Assembly (NCBI GenBank): GCA_015521085.1
Contig: WAOW01000004.1
Coordinates: forward strand, 186,001-250,000
Length of the DNA: 64,000 nucleotides
Direction of reading: 5' to 3'
Source: Candidatus Thermodiscus eudorianus
GTDB taxonomy: Archaea; Thermoproteota; Thermoprotei_A; Sulfolobales; Acidilobaceae
Below, in pieces: positions 8,664 to 17,961 of the stretch (its first letter is position 1; each line of letters starts with the position of its first letter). The notes beneath the pieces are model-generated. The model was not told the origin of the DNA and did no database searches. It was given only the letters and a program-made list of their open reading frames with translations. A program made the position numbers and the translations under genes.

Positions 8664-9750
8664 CCCTAGCCTCCTCCAGCCTGGCCTGGTGCCTCTCAAG
8701 GAACTCGCGGAGCTTCTCGGCCCCCATCCTCTTGCACTCGCCGCAGAGCATGGACCCGCTCCTACAGTCCCTGTAGACCTTCAGCAGCTCCCCGTCATCC
8801 GGTATTAAATGATACAGGTATAAATCATATACCGTGCAGGCCTCGGGGACCCCGCCCAGCCTCCTCTGCTCCTCGGCCGTAGCCCTACCCCCGGTTAGCG
8901 CGTTCCTCAGCTTCCTAACCGCCTCTCCCGGGTCGTCGGTTAGGAATATGGTGTAGTCGGGCCTGCTACTACTCATCTTACCCCCATCCAGGCCCCTGAT
9001 GAGCTTGTGGTACGTCGAGGCTGGCCTCTCCAGGCTCACCAGGCCCCGGAGCCTGTCGGCTAGGTCCCTTGCGAGCCTGAGGTGGGGGTCCTGGTCTGCC
9101 CCGACTGGCACGACTACGCGCTTGTACCCGCCGTACTCGTCGAGCTGTGGGTGTAGTATGTCGGCGGCCTGTGTCAGGGCCGAGACTATCTTGGCGGGGC
9201 TGAGGTCGCCGTAGATGGCCTCCATCTCGGCCATTGTCACCTTCCCCGAGAAGAGTTGTATGAGCCTGTAGTAGGGGGTTCCCCTGCTGGTCTGGAAGTA
9301 GAAGTCGGTCTTGTCGGGGTCTAGGCCGAGGGCTATCATGTTGGCCACGTACTCCTCTATCCCCAGCCTTATGACCTCCCTGCGCGGCAGCCTCCTGACG
9401 GCGTAGGCCTCGGCGTCCGCCAGGGCCACGAATACCTTGGCCTTCAGCTCCCTCTGGAAGTATATGAGCTGGTCTACCGTGAGCTTGTGGCCGAAGTGGA
9501 ACCTCCCGCTCGGCATGAAGCCAGTGAGTATCGCTATCTTCTCCCCCTTCCTTATACCCTCTAGTATGACCTTGTCGAAGTCCCTGTGGCCGAATACGAT
9601 ATTCCTCCTCATGTGGAGGCTCAGGGGGAGGCCCATCTCCCTCATTACTGGGATTACCTCTGAGAAGGGCCTGATGCCGAAGACCCTGCGCAGCCTATCG
9701 TAGTCCTTTATCTCTATGGTGCCCCAGGGGTCCAGCCTCTCCTCAGCCAT
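8626..9750 (-). CDS. trpS: Tryptophanyl-tRNA synthetase
   Basis: Class I aminoacyl-tRNA synthetase that charges tRNA-Trp. The 374-residue length fits archaeal and eukaryotic TrpRS. The HIGH motif appears as PSGRFHFGH near residues 79-87, and the KMSKS loop is KMSSS near residue 258, the form usual for this family. The motif GADQDPHLRLARDLA near residues 218-232 is typical for TrpRS. It starts with ATG 20 bases after the AspRS gene stop, so aspS-trpS-membrane protein probably form one transcript. Confidence 0.95.
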   Translation of the reverse strand: MAEERLDPWGTIEIKDYDRLRRVFGIRPFSEVIPVMREMGLPLSLHMRRNIVFGHRDFDKVILEGIRKGEKIAILTGFMPSGRFHFGHKLTVDQLIYFQRELKAKVFVALADAEAYAVRRLPRREVIRLGIEEYVANMIALGLDPDKTDFYFQTSRGTPYYRLIQLFSGKVTMAEMEAIYGDLSPAKIVSALTQAADILHPQLDEYGGYKRVVVPVGADQDPHLRLARDLADRLRGLVSLERPASTYHKLIRGLDGGKMSSSRPDYTIFLTDDPGEAVRKLRNALTGGRATAEEQRRLGGVPEACTVYDLYLYHLIPDDGELLKVYRDCRSGSMLCGECKRMGAEKLREFLERHQARLEEARDAARSVVEAPSF

Positions 9751-9769
9751 GCCCGGGGTCCCTCCCCCT

Positions 9770-11098
9770 CTAGGGCGTTATCCTCTCGGGGTCCCTGGGC
9801 AGGAGCCTGGCCTCCCGTATGTTCTCAAGCTCCAGGCTCTGCATCACTATGCGCTCCAGCCCCATGCCAGCGCCGCCGTGGGGTGGGGCTCCGTGCTTGA
9901 AGAAGTCTAGGTAGAACTGGAAGCTTGCCGGGTCCAGGCCCTTGTCTGAGAGGTTCTTTAGGAGCTCGTCGTACCTGTGCTCCCTCTGGCTCCCGGTCAC
10001 TACCTCCAGGCCCTTCATTAGGAGGTCGAAGCCGTAGGTCCATTCGGGCTCGTCGGGCTTCCTCATGGTGTAGAATGGCCTTGAGGCCCAGGGGTATTCT
10101 GTGACGAATACGAAGTCTGAGTCGTGCTTCTCCTTGAAGTATCTGCCTAGGAGCCTCTCTCCCTCCGGGTCTAGGTCCTCCCCGTAGGGCAGCTTTTTCC
10201 CGTACTCCTCCTCTAGTATCCTGTAGGCTTCCCTCATTGTGATCCTCGGTATCTCCCTCGGCATGGCTATGTCGGCGTTGAACTCTTCGAGTATGGCCCT
10301 GGCCTTGGGGTCCCTCTTCACCGTGTCCACCAGGTGCTTGAAGAAGCCCTCGACGAAGTCCATCACGTCCTCGGGCCCCTCTATGAAGCCGAGCTCTATA
10401 TCCATGCTGTGGTACTCTGTGAGGTGCCTCGTGGTATGGTGGGGCTCCGCCCTGAACACGGGCCCGATCTCGAAGACCCTCTCAAGCCCGCCTATCACAG
10501 CCATCTGCTTGTAGAACTGCGGGCTCTGGGCTAGGAAGGCCTCGCGCCCGAAGTACACGACGGGGAATACCTCGGCCCCGCTCTCGGTCCCCGCCGCCAC
10601 TATCTTGGGCGTGAATATCTCGACGAATGACTGGCTAGTGTAGTACTCCCTGAAGGCCCTGGCCACGAGGGCCTCGTACTGGAATATCATGGATACCCTC
10701 GGGTTCCTCGCGTCGAGCCACCTGTAGTTCAGCCTGGTGGCGAGGCCCGCCTCTGTACTTGTATCGGGCTCTAGGGGGAGGGGCTCTACGGGGCTTGACA
10801 GTATCTTCAGCTCCCGCGCCTTCAGCTCTATCCCCAGCTTTGACTTGGACTCGACCAGCACACCACGGGCACATACTACCGCCTCCAGCTTGAGGCCCCT
10901 AGCAGCTTCGACTACCTCCTCGGGGGTCTCGCCCTTCTTCACCACGACCTGGAGCAGACCGGTCCTGTCCCGGACTAGTATGAACTTCAGCTTGCCTAGG
11001 TCGCGTATCCTGTGCACCCACCCGCACACGGTGACCTCCCGGCCGAGCAGCTCGTCCCTCCTCGCGTAGAGGTCTTCGATGAACGCCTCTTTGTACAA
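9770..11098 (-). CDS. aspS: Aspartyl-tRNA synthetase, archaeal type
   Basis: Class II synthetase of 442 residues that charges tRNA-Asp, and possibly tRNA-Asn if non-discriminating. It has an N-terminal OB-fold anticodon domain ([20 protein letters not shown]), motif 2 ([19 protein letters not shown]) and C-terminal motif 3 ([15 protein letters not shown]). It lacks the large bacterial GAD insertion, which marks it as the archaeal/eukaryotic form. ATG 11098 begins directly at the conserved N-terminus. Whether it also makes Asp-tRNA-Asn depends on whether the genome has an AsnRS or GatCAB, which is outside this window. Confidence 0.93.
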   Translation of the reverse strand: MYKEAFIEDLYARRDELLGREVTVCGWVHRIRDLGKLKFILVRDRTGLLQVVVKKGETPEEVVEAARGLKLEAVVCARGVLVESKSKLGIELKARELKILSSPVEPLPLEPDTSTEAGLATRLNYRWLDARNPRVSMIFQYEALVARAFREYYTSQSFVEIFTPKIVAAGTESGAEVFPVVYFGREAFLAQSPQFYKQMAVIGGLERVFEIGPVFRAEPHHTTRHLTEYHSMDIELGFIEGPEDVMDFVEGFFKHLVDTVKRDPKARAILEEFNADIAMPREIPRITMREAYRILEEEYGKKLPYGEDLDPEGERLLGRYFKEKHDSDFVFVTEYPWASRPFYTMRKPDEPEWTYGFDLLMKGLEVVTGSQREHRYDELLKNLSDKGLDPASFQFYLDFFKHGAPPHGGAGMGLERIVMQSLELENIREARLLPRDPERITP

Positions 11099-11129
11099 GG
11101 CCCGGTAACCCTCCGCTCGCGTTCGACTC

Positions 11130-11165
11130 TAGAGGGGGTTAATTATCAAGTTTTAAAGTAGTAGG
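11130..11165. promoter_or_regulatory. Divergent promoter region between aspS and metG
   Basis: The 107-base gap holds GTTAATTATCAAGTTTTAAAG. Read rightward, GTTTTAAAG sits about 50 bases before the MetRS start; read leftward, the AATTAAC part sits about 40 bases before the AspRS start. Both spacings fit archaeal TATA boxes. Confidence 0.45.
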
Positions 11166-11205
11166 TGCTAGTCAATAGGGCATAAGGATCGGGGGTGCTG
11201 GTGGA

Positions 11206-12699
11206 GTGGGCTACTTCTACATAACCACGCCGATATACTATCCCAACGCGGCGCCGCACCTAGGCCACGCATACACCACGGTGTACGCCGACGTACTAGC
11301 CAGGTATCATAGGCTGAAGGGGGATGAGACCTTCTTCCTAACGGGCACCGACGAGCACGGGCTGAAGCTCCAGAGGACTGCTGAGAGGCGGGGTGTACAC
11401 CCGAAGGAGTTCGTGGATGAGATGGCAGAGTTGTACAAGCGTTACTGGAGGATGCTTGATATAAGCTATGACAGGTTCATCAGGACCACTGACCCCGACC
11501 ATGAGAGGCTGGTCCGGTGGGCCCTGGAGAAGCTCTGGAGGGACGGCCTCATCTACAAGGCCAGCTATGCTGGATGGTACTGTGTGGATTGCGAGAAGTT
11601 CTACAGCGAGGGAGAGTATGAGGTAGTCGAGGGGAGGCCCCACTGCCCGATACACAAGAAGCCCCTGGAGTGGCTTGAGGAGGAGACCTACTACTTCAAG
11701 CTGAGCCTCTTCGAGGAGTACCTGGTAGGCGTCCTCTCCAAGAGCGACATAGTTTACCCGAGGCAGTACGCCCAGGAGGTGCTCGGGAAGATCGAGAAGG
11801 AGGGCCTCAGGGACGTGAGCATAGCCAGGCCTAAGGAGAGGGTGTGGTGGGGCATACCACTCCCCTGGGACGAGGACTACACGACGTACGTGTGGTTCGA
11901 CGCGCTCCTAAACTACGTGACGGGGGCCGGCTACCTCGAAGACAGGGACCGGTTCAACAGGCTCTGGCCGAACGTGCACCACGTTATAGGCAAGGACATA
12001 CTATGGTTCCACACCGCCATATGGTTCTCGACCCTGAAAGCCCTAGAAATAGACCCCCCGAAGAAGGTGCTCGTCCACGCCTTCCTAGTCAACCGCGGGC
12101 TCAAGATGGGCAAGAGCGCCGGCAACGTGGTCGCCATAGAAGACCTGCTGGAGAGGTACAATGGCAGCGACGGGGTGCGCTACATAATATCCAGGCTCTT
12201 CAACCTCCACAAGGACATCGACGTCTCTACAAGCCTCTTCGACTCAATATACAACTCCGACCTGGCAGACAACTACGGCAACCTCGTGAGGCGGGCCGGT
12301 ACACTAGCCATTAGAAAGCTAGGCGGGAGGGTGGAGGAGTCCAGGGTTGACGGGAAGATCAGCGAGGCCATAGAATCGACCCTGGAGAAGTACGAGGCGG
12401 CCATGGAGGGCTACGAGGTCTCCCAGGCGGTAGAGGCGGTGATGGAGCTACTCAGGAGGGCCAACGCCTACATGAACGAGTCCAAGCCGTGGGAGAAGGC
12501 CGAGCCAAGGAGGGAGCTCTACACTGTGTTAGAGGCCATACGGGCCTCCACGATACTACTGCACCCGGTGACCCCCAGGGCCACGCTAAAGGTGGCGGAG
12601 GGCTTCGGGTTCAAGATAGACTATGGGAGCGTGGGGGAGGGGATAGAGGTTTACACCGTGTCAGAGGCCCCCATACTGTTCAAGAAGGTTAAACCCTAG
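11206..12699 (+). CDS. metG: Methionyl-tRNA synthetase
   Basis: Class I synthetase of 497 residues. HIGH appears as HLGH (residues 18-21) in the opening YITTPIYYPNAAPHLGHAYT, and KMSKS appears as KMGKS near residue 300. A zinc-binding insert (CVDCEKF...CPIH) follows residue 125, and there is no C-terminal tRNA-binding EMAP-like domain. The opening stretch and the KMGKS-AGN loop look like the bacterial short MetRS rather than the usual archaeal enzyme, which is longer and has two zinc knuckles, so an ancient transfer is possible. GTG 11206 is the only start before the conserved first strand. Its stop shares CTAG with the convergent marC-like gene. Confidence 0.93.
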   Translation: MGYFYITTPIYYPNAAPHLGHAYTTVYADVLARYHRLKGDETFFLTGTDEHGLKLQRTAERRGVHPKEFVDEMAELYKRYWRMLDISYDRFIRTTDPDHERLVRWALEKLWRDGLIYKASYAGWYCVDCEKFYSEGEYEVVEGRPHCPIHKKPLEWLEEETYYFKLSLFEEYLVGVLSKSDIVYPRQYAQEVLGKIEKEGLRDVSIARPKERVWWGIPLPWDEDYTTYVWFDALLNYVTGAGYLEDRDRFNRLWPNVHHVIGKDILWFHTAIWFSTLKALEIDPPKKVLVHAFLVNRGLKMGKSAGNVVAIEDLLERYNGSDGVRYIISRLFNLHKDIDVSTSLFDSIYNSDLADNYGNLVRRAGTLAIRKLGGRVEESRVDGKISEAIESTLEKYEAAMEGYEVSQAVEAVMELLRRANAYMNESKPWEKAEPRRELYTVLEAIRASTILLHPVTPRATLKVAEGFGFKIDYGSVGEGIEVYTVSEAPILFKKVKP

Positions 12700-13316
12700 T
12701 ATACCGACATACCGCTCCCCGTTACCCCGAGATCCTCGCTCCACTCCTTCACCGCAGACCAGAGCATCTGGGCCGCGACACTGGCTATTATGAGGGACAT
12801 GAACCTTGCCATCGCCTTTATCCCGTTCCTGCCCAGGACCCTCCGCAGGTAGTAGGAGCTCTTCATTGTCGCCGCGACCGTCAGGGTTGAGAGGAGGAAG
12901 CTGGCTATGACCTCCGGCAGGTGGCCGGTCGTGCCTAGGTTTATGAGCAGGGTCATGGTGCCCGGGCCTATGGTCATGGGGGTTGCCAGGGGCACCACCG
13001 CCACCTCACCGTTGTCTATGCTCCTCGTCTTGGGCTGCCCCGATAGCATGTCGATCGCGATGTAGAGGAGGAGTAGGCCTCCCCCGAACTTCAGGCTCGC
13101 CAGGCTTAGATGGTAGAATTCCAGGATCAGCTTCCCCGCCAGTATGAATAGGAGGCCGAGGAATACGACGACTATCATGGCCTGCCTTATGACGCGCTCG
13201 GCCTCCCTCCTCCTCATGGCCTGTGTAAGCGTTATGTAGTTGTTGAGGGCTGTGAATGGGTTCATTATGGCTACTATCGAGCCATAGTATGCTATTACCA
13301 GGCCTATATCCACCAT
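12696..13316 (-). CDS. MarC-family integral membrane protein
   Basis: A 206-residue membrane protein with six predicted helices, matching the MarC (UPF0056) family. The conserved stretches are AIMNPFTALNNYITLT near the N-terminus and PLATPMTIGPGTMTLLI in the middle. The physiological role of the family is not settled; the old link to multiple antibiotic resistance has been questioned. ATG 13316 begins right before the first helix; a GTG four codons upstream (13328) is the longer alternative. The gene is convergent with metG. Confidence 0.85.
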   Translation of the reverse strand: MVDIGLVIAYYGSIVAIMNPFTALNNYITLTQAMRRREAERVIRQAMIVVVFLGLLFILAGKLILEFYHLSLASLKFGGGLLLLYIAIDMLSGQPKTRSIDNGEVAVVPLATPMTIGPGTMTLLINLGTTGHLPEVIASFLLSTLTVAATMKSSYYLRRVLGRNGIKAMARFMSLIIASVAAQMLWSAVKEWSEDLGVTGSGMSVY

Positions 13317-13429
13317 GGCCTCTGGCACCGTCTACTCTTCGAGGCCCCAGCTATCCCCGGGGAGCCTTTAAAAAGGATCGCCTGGATACATGGGTGGGAA
13401 GAGGGTGTAGGGATGACCTGGAGGCCCCG

Positions 13430-13777
13430 CTAGCCCTTCAACTCCTCCAGGGCGATCTTCAGGGCTTCCCTCGCGCTAACCCCCGTTACGCTGACGACCT
13501 TGATCCCGAGGTATGAGAGCGCGGCGTAGGCGTTTGGCCCCGGAGTCGGGCCCGCGTAGACGCGCACCCCGAGGTCGCCCAGCTTCTGGGCGGCTTTCAC
13601 GCCGGCCCCGCTCCCCGCCGTGTATCCTGGGTTGTCGTGTACTTCTACGTTGAGCACTTCTCCTGTGGCCTCGTCTACATCGACTACCGTGAACTTCGGC
13701 GCCCTCCCGAACCTCTCGGCTACCCTTGAGTCGAGGCCCTTGTCGTCCTCTGTGGGGATCCCTATCCTAACGGCCAT
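13430..13777 (-). CDS. NifX-like dinitrogenase cofactor family protein
   Basis: A 115-residue single-domain protein of the same family as the one at 6728 but with a different loop. It has RIGIPTEDDKGLDSRVAERF, then NPGYTAGSGAGVKAAQKL and VYAGPTPGPNAYAALSYLGI. Archaea often encode such proteins beside MinD-like ATPases with ferredoxin inserts, exactly as here, where the ATPases at 13828 and 14798 lie directly upstream. A joint role in iron-sulfur or metal-cluster handling is the common inference and is not proven. ATG 13777 is preferred because TTGATC, close to the archaeal Shine-Dalgarno core, lies just upstream; TTG 13786 is an alternative. Confidence 0.85.
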   Translation of the reverse strand: MAVRIGIPTEDDKGLDSRVAERFGRAPKFTVVDVDEATGEVLNVEVHDNPGYTAGSGAGVKAAQKLGDLGVRVYAGPTPGPNAYAALSYLGIKVVSVTGVSAREALKIALEELKG

Positions 13778-13827
13778 CCGGATCAACCCCGTCTATAGGT
13801 TGTTCTGCCCGGGGGACGTCTATTTGC

Positions 13828-14811
13828 CTATTTTATGCCGGGTATGTAGGGTTCTGGCCTTGCTGGTTTATACTTCCTCCACCAGTCCCTCCAGGATCCC
13901 AGTACATCGACTGCTATGGTTTGCGATATCCTGGTCATTGCCTTCGCCGCCGGCGAGTCCGGGTATGCTTCGTGCAGTGGCTTGCCTTCTACTATGGACT
14001 TTGGCACCGCGTCGTCGTAGGGGATCTCGCCTAGTATGGGTATATTGTTCTCCCTGGCGTACTCTCTTATGATGTCAACGTAGTCGGGGTTTATATCGTA
14101 CTTGTTTATGACTAAGCCAGGCGCTATCATGAAGTGCCTCGTCAGCTTGTGTATCCTCTTCAAATCACTGAAGCTCGCAGGGGTAGGCTCAGCCACCAGC
14201 ACAGCTATCTTGGCCCCGGTCAGGCTGGATATAACCTGGCACCCTATGCCAGCGGCGGCATCCACAAGCACGAGCCCGTCGCCGCCGAGGATGGACTTGG
14301 CCCTGTTCTTGGCCTCGGTCACGAGCTTCCCAGAGTTAGGCCTCCCAGGGACGATCTCCCCCGATACCAGGGGGAAGCCGTAGGGCGTCTCCCTGGCGAC
14401 CCTTATGACCCCGGCCTTGACCTTGAAAATGAACCTGATCGCCTTCTCGGGGCAGGCAAGCGCGCAGGTGAGGCACCCCTCGCACAGCCACTTGTTAATT
14501 ACATGCCTCCCCTCGACGACCTCCACCGCGTCGTAGGGGCAGACCTCTGCACACACCCCGCACTGGGTGCATAGCTCCTCCTTTATGTAGGCGATCCTCC
14601 CCTCGGTATAGGGACTCTCCTCGTCCCAGGACTCGACTCCGAGGACTATGTGCAGGTTGGGCGCCTCGGCGTCGGCGTCGACCGCGACCAGATTATAGCC
14701 GTGCCTGTACAGCTCGACCGCGAGCACCGCTGTAAGAGTGGATTTGCCCACACCTCCCTTGCCGCTGGCGACGACGAGCTCTACTTGGCCCCCGAGCCTA
14801 CCCTCCACCAT
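13828..14811 (-). CDS. MinD-like P-loop ATPase with inserted ferredoxin domain (first of a pair)
   Basis: A 327-residue deviant Walker ATPase of the Mrp/NBP35/MinD superfamily. The P-loop is ASGKGGVGKST. Between residues 75 and 125 are two 4Fe-4S motifs (CTQCGVCAEVCPYDAV and CEGCLTCALACPEKAI). The later motif LVLVDAAAGIGCQVISSL holds the switch aspartate. It shares a fold and gene order with the neighbour at 14798 and probably works with it as a heterodimer that carries or assembles iron-sulfur clusters. ATG 14811 is chosen because GGGGTGG is just upstream; the start lies inside the end of the upstream gene, so translation is coupled. Confidence 0.9.
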   Translation of the reverse strand: MVEGRLGGQVELVVASGKGGVGKSTLTAVLAVELYRHGYNLVAVDADAEAPNLHIVLGVESWDEESPYTEGRIAYIKEELCTQCGVCAEVCPYDAVEVVEGRHVINKWLCEGCLTCALACPEKAIRFIFKVKAGVIRVARETPYGFPLVSGEIVPGRPNSGKLVTEAKNRAKSILGGDGLVLVDAAAGIGCQVISSLTGAKIAVLVAEPTPASFSDLKRIHKLTRHFMIAPGLVINKYDINPDYVDIIREYARENNIPILGEIPYDDAVPKSIVEGKPLHEAYPDSPAAKAMTRISQTIAVDVLGSWRDWWRKYKPARPEPYIPGIK

Positions 14812-15718
14812 CCACCACCCCTGCATCCCTCAACCTAGCCAGTACATCTCCCCCTAGCCTGGCCAGCGCCTGGGAGGCCGGGTCGTCCGGGTAGTAGTGT
14901 ATAACCGGCACGCCCCTAGCGTAGGCCTCCGCAGCCCTCCTGGAATAGGGGATCATGTAGAGCCCCTTCACGTTACTGTAGTTTTGGACTACTTCTAGTA
15001 TCGCTTCTGAGGGGCCGATGCCGTGCCTGTTGACTACGACCAACACCTCATACCCCATACCCTCCACCACCTCCAGTATAGACTTGAGGTCGTGAACTCC
15101 CAAGGGCGTAGGCTCGGTCACGGCTATGACGAGGTCGCTCCCATGTATGGCCGTGGAGACCCCGCTCCCGGTCCCGGCCCCAGTGTCCACTAGCAGGACG
15201 TCTGGCTTGAGCCCTAGGGCCCTCTTCTTCGCGGCGATTATCGCTGGAGGCGTGTGCTCCTCTCCCTCCTTCAACACCCCGGTTACCAGGGTGAAGGACG
15301 CGTTGTCTATCGAGACGCGTGTCTCGTAGGAGTGGGCGAGGGTTCTCCTCCCGTCCCTCCTTATGGCGTCGTAGGGGCATGCATAGTAGCAGGCCTTGCA
15401 GCCGCTGCATAGTCGGGGGAAGACGAATGGGGGTTTGCCGGGAGCCATTATCACTGCGCCGGTGTCGCATACCTTCACGCAGGCGCCGCAGGCCGTGCAC
15501 TTCTCATATATTATCTTGGGGAAGAATATGTCTATGTCCTCCATGTTCTCCAGCCTGTTGACTCCCAGGAGTATGTGGTCGTTCGGGGCCTCCACGTCGA
15601 GGTCTGCCAACACGATCCTAAGGCCTCCCAGCCTGCTGGCCAGGTAGTAGGCAAGGTTCGTGGCGACGAAGCTCTTGCCGGTCCCACCCTTCCCGCCAGT
15701 AATCGATACCACGTACAT
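14798..15718 (-). CDS. MinD-like P-loop ATPase with inserted ferredoxin domain (second of a pair)
   Basis: A 306-residue paralogue of the downstream ATPase. It shows P-loop SITGGKGGTGKSFVATNLAY, ferredoxin motifs CTACGACVKVCDTGAV and CSGCKACYYACPYDAI, and LLVDTGAGTGSGVSTAIHGS as switch II. In the archaeal pairs of this kind both subunits have clusters, which points to electron or cluster transfer coupled to ATP hydrolysis. It starts with ATG 6 bases after the upstream gene, so 16141-13430 forms one tight operon of four genes. Confidence 0.9.
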   Translation of the reverse strand: MYVVSITGGKGGTGKSFVATNLAYYLASRLGGLRIVLADLDVEAPNDHILLGVNRLENMEDIDIFFPKIIYEKCTACGACVKVCDTGAVIMAPGKPPFVFPRLCSGCKACYYACPYDAIRRDGRRTLAHSYETRVSIDNASFTLVTGVLKEGEEHTPPAIIAAKKRALGLKPDVLLVDTGAGTGSGVSTAIHGSDLVIAVTEPTPLGVHDLKSILEVVEGMGYEVLVVVNRHGIGPSEAILEVVQNYSNVKGLYMIPYSRRAAEAYARGVPVIHYYPDDPASQALARLGGDVLARLRDAGVVDGGG

Positions 15719-15724
15719 GGAGGG

Positions 15725-16141
15725 TCATCCCTTCATGACGCCCTTCAGCGCCTCATCCTCGATGACCAGCCTGTTCAACTCCATATCATCAAGCGGCCCA
15801 TACTCCTCGATGACCGCGTCTATAACCTGCCTAGCATTCTCGGGGAGCCGAGGCGCCTGGCACTTATACTCTATACATCCTCTGACGCCCCTACTAGGGT
15901 CTCCCTCGTGTTTGACGAAGCACTCGTCGGATTCGAACACCTCCTTCAACCCCTCAATATAGAAGACCCCGGGGCCCATCACGTAGACCGCGTCAGTTAG
16001 CCTCGCCCCGTAGAGCTTAATATAGCGGGACTCGGCCAGCGCGAGGAGTCTAGACAGCCTAAACGGGTGCAGGCATCCCGACCTAGAGAGTATGTATGCA
16101 ACCGTCTCCCTGACTCCAACCGCCCCGTCTGAGCTGGGCAA
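15725..16141 (-). CDS. Small protein with weak SocA/Panacea-like features
   Basis: A 138-residue protein, first gene of the MinD/NifX operon. The pattern of an N-terminal helix, then LSRLLALAESRYIKLYGARLTD, then VYVMGPGVFYI, and a C-terminal helical part resembles the DUF4065/SocA (Panacea) fold. That family is best known from antitoxins but also occurs in housekeeping contexts. The likeness is at pattern level only. Two cysteines (GCIEYKC) could bind metal or a cluster, in keeping with the operon. TTG 16141 is preferred because AGGTGG lies 6 bases upstream; TTG 16165 has no such site. Confidence 0.6.
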   Translation of the reverse strand: MPSSDGAVGVRETVAYILSRSGCLHPFRLSRLLALAESRYIKLYGARLTDAVYVMGPGVFYIEGLKEVFESDECFVKHEGDPSRGVRGCIEYKCQAPRLPENARQVIDAVIEEYGPLDDMELNRLVIEDEALKGVMKG

Positions 16142-16219
16142 CGTACTCCACCTGTGGCAATTCAAGGAGGGAGGCGGCTGGATTAATCTACGCTCTATAA
16201 ATCCGGTGTATGGGGGAGT

Positions 16220-16906
16220 CTAGGAGAGTATGGCTATACTCCTCAGGACGTCCGCCGTGTCCTCGCACTTGTCGGTGCTCGTCTCAAGGCTCTGGAGCGC
16301 CTTATAGAGTGTGACGCAGCTCCCAGGCTTCCCGGCTTTATTGCACCAGGCTATGACGTGCTCCTCGGTGCTGCTCCTTATCTCGTCGGCCTCCTCCTCC
16401 AGCCTCTCGACTTCCCTGGCCAGCTCGACTGCCTTGGCTGGATCCTTCTTGAGCTCCTTCACGGCCGCTATGATCTTCTCGACCTGTGTCTTGGCTATGA
16501 CAGCTATCTTGTACATGGAATCCACGATCTCCGGGGGCGGGGAGCTGCCCTCAACCTTGACGTAGAGTAGTAGCCTTCTGGTGGCGGCGTTCAGGTGGTC
16601 GGCTATGTCGTCGGCGACCAGTACGAGGCGCAGCAGCTCCTCCCTGTCTATGGGGTGGAAGAGGCTCTTGGACAAGTCGGCTATTATATCGTCCTTCACC
16701 TTATCGGCCGCCCTCTCAGCCTCTTTCACACTCCCATAGGCCTCTGCAACCCTCGACACGTCGCCGGACTTGACGGTCTCAATCATCATCAGGGTGTTCT
16801 CGGCGACGCGCAGTATGTTTGTCAGGTGGTTGAGCTCCATGCCGAGGATCTCCTGCTCCCTCCTCCTGCTGATCCAAGTCCATGTACCAGACACTCTGCC
16901 ATACAC
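16220..16906 (-). CDS. DUF47/PhoU-like regulator of the phosphate transporter
   Basis: A 228-residue all-helical protein of the DUF47 family (PhoU-related, also called phosphate transport regulator). Visible helices carry the family pattern KVKDDIIADLSKSLFHPIDR and LVADDIADHLNAATRRLL, where acidic residues bind metals in PhoU structures. It lies 9 bases downstream of the PiT transporter and is almost always paired with it, which supports a role in gating or regulating phosphate uptake at the membrane. GTG 16906 follows GGCGGATGGG, a fair ribosome site; the next in-frame GTG is five codons on. Confidence 0.9.
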   Translation of the reverse strand: MYGRVSGTWTWISRRREQEILGMELNHLTNILRVAENTLMMIETVKSGDVSRVAEAYGSVKEAERAADKVKDDIIADLSKSLFHPIDREELLRLVLVADDIADHLNAATRRLLLYVKVEGSSPPPEIVDSMYKIAVIAKTQVEKIIAAVKELKKDPAKAVELAREVERLEEEADEIRSSTEEHVIAWCNKAGKPGSCVTLYKALQSLETSTDKCEDTADVLRSIAILS

Positions 16907-16915
16907 CCCATCCGC

Positions 16916-17932
16916 CTATAATATAAATGATATCAAGGTATATATCGAGGCCGCTAGCCCGGCGGCCGCGGGGACGGTCGCGAGCCATCCAAGTATTATG
17001 ACTAGGACTGTCCACTTATCGATGCCCGAGAGCCCCTTGCCCTTGGCTATCCCAACCCCTATTATGGAGGAGACGCTCGCATGAGTCGTGGAGACTGGCA
17101 TCCCCATGAGCGTGAAGGCGTAGACCACGAGGGCGTTGGATAGCTCCGCCGCCCCGCCGCTGACATAGTCGAGCTTGGTTATGTTGAAGCCGACCCTCAT
17201 GACAACCCTATACCCCCAGGTCAGGGCACCGGCCATTATGCCTATACCGCCGAGGAGGGCTAGGAACTGGAGCGTCCGCTGGTCCGGGAACCCGAGGGTC
17301 TTGCTAACCACAGTCACATAGACCCCCGTAGCATTACCCACGTCGTTCGCCCCGAAGGCGTAAGCGCTGAAGGCTAGGTTGAAGATTAGGATGGCCTGGA
17401 AGACCCTGTCAACGTTCCAACCCCTTGAGACTAGGGTAACGTAGAGCCTCTGGAAGACGTAGTAGAGCACTATAGCAACCACTATAGCGCCCAGGGGGCT
17501 TGTGATCCAGCTGAGGACAACCTTCACCACGACACCCCAATCGATCTTGGAGGAGCTCCCCAGGAGGCCTCGTGCAAGGCCCACCCCCAATACGGCGCCG
17601 ACCGTGGAGTGAGTCGTGGACACGGGCAGGCCCTTCCTCGTGGCTATAGTCACCCATAGCCCTGCGGCGAGGCTCGCTGAGAGGGCCATTGTAGGGTCTA
17701 GGTCCTTGACGACCCCCTTGCCTATCGTCTTTATGACCCGGTATCCCTGGAGTATGGCGCCGAGTATAGCGAAGAGGCTGAAGAGGAGGAGGGCCTTCCT
17801 AAGCGAGATAGCCCCCGAGCCGACAGCGGTGTCCGTGGGGTTCGCCGCGTCGTTGGCGCCAAGGTTCCAGGCCATGTAGAACGCGGCCATAAGCCCCAGC
17901 ATGACTAGTATCTCTTGCTGTCCTAGATCCAC
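16916..17932 (-). CDS. PiT-family inorganic phosphate transporter
   Basis: A 338-residue membrane protein that imports phosphate, usually by proton or sodium symport. The two inverted halves each carry the family signature: NLGANDAANPTDTAVGSG near the N-terminus and AFGANDVGNATGVYVT in the second half. Each half also has a second signature, GLPVSTTHSTVGAVLG and GMPVSTTHASVSSIIG. About ten membrane helices are present. The GTG start follows shortly after a TTAAACATACC element shared with the divergent radical SAM gene. It forms an operon with the DUF47 gene. Confidence 0.94.
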   Translation of the reverse strand: MDLGQQEILVMLGLMAAFYMAWNLGANDAANPTDTAVGSGAISLRKALLLFSLFAILGAILQGYRVIKTIGKGVVKDLDPTMALSASLAAGLWVTIATRKGLPVSTTHSTVGAVLGVGLARGLLGSSSKIDWGVVVKVVLSWITSPLGAIVVAIVLYYVFQRLYVTLVSRGWNVDRVFQAILIFNLAFSAYAFGANDVGNATGVYVTVVSKTLGFPDQRTLQFLALLGGIGIMAGALTWGYRVVMRVGFNITKLDYVSGGAAELSNALVVYAFTLMGMPVSTTHASVSSIIGVGIAKGKGLSGIDKWTVLVIILGWLATVPAAAGLAASIYTLISFIL

Positions 17933-17961
17933 CCTCTAGCCCAGGTCGAAGGAGGCTCCCC

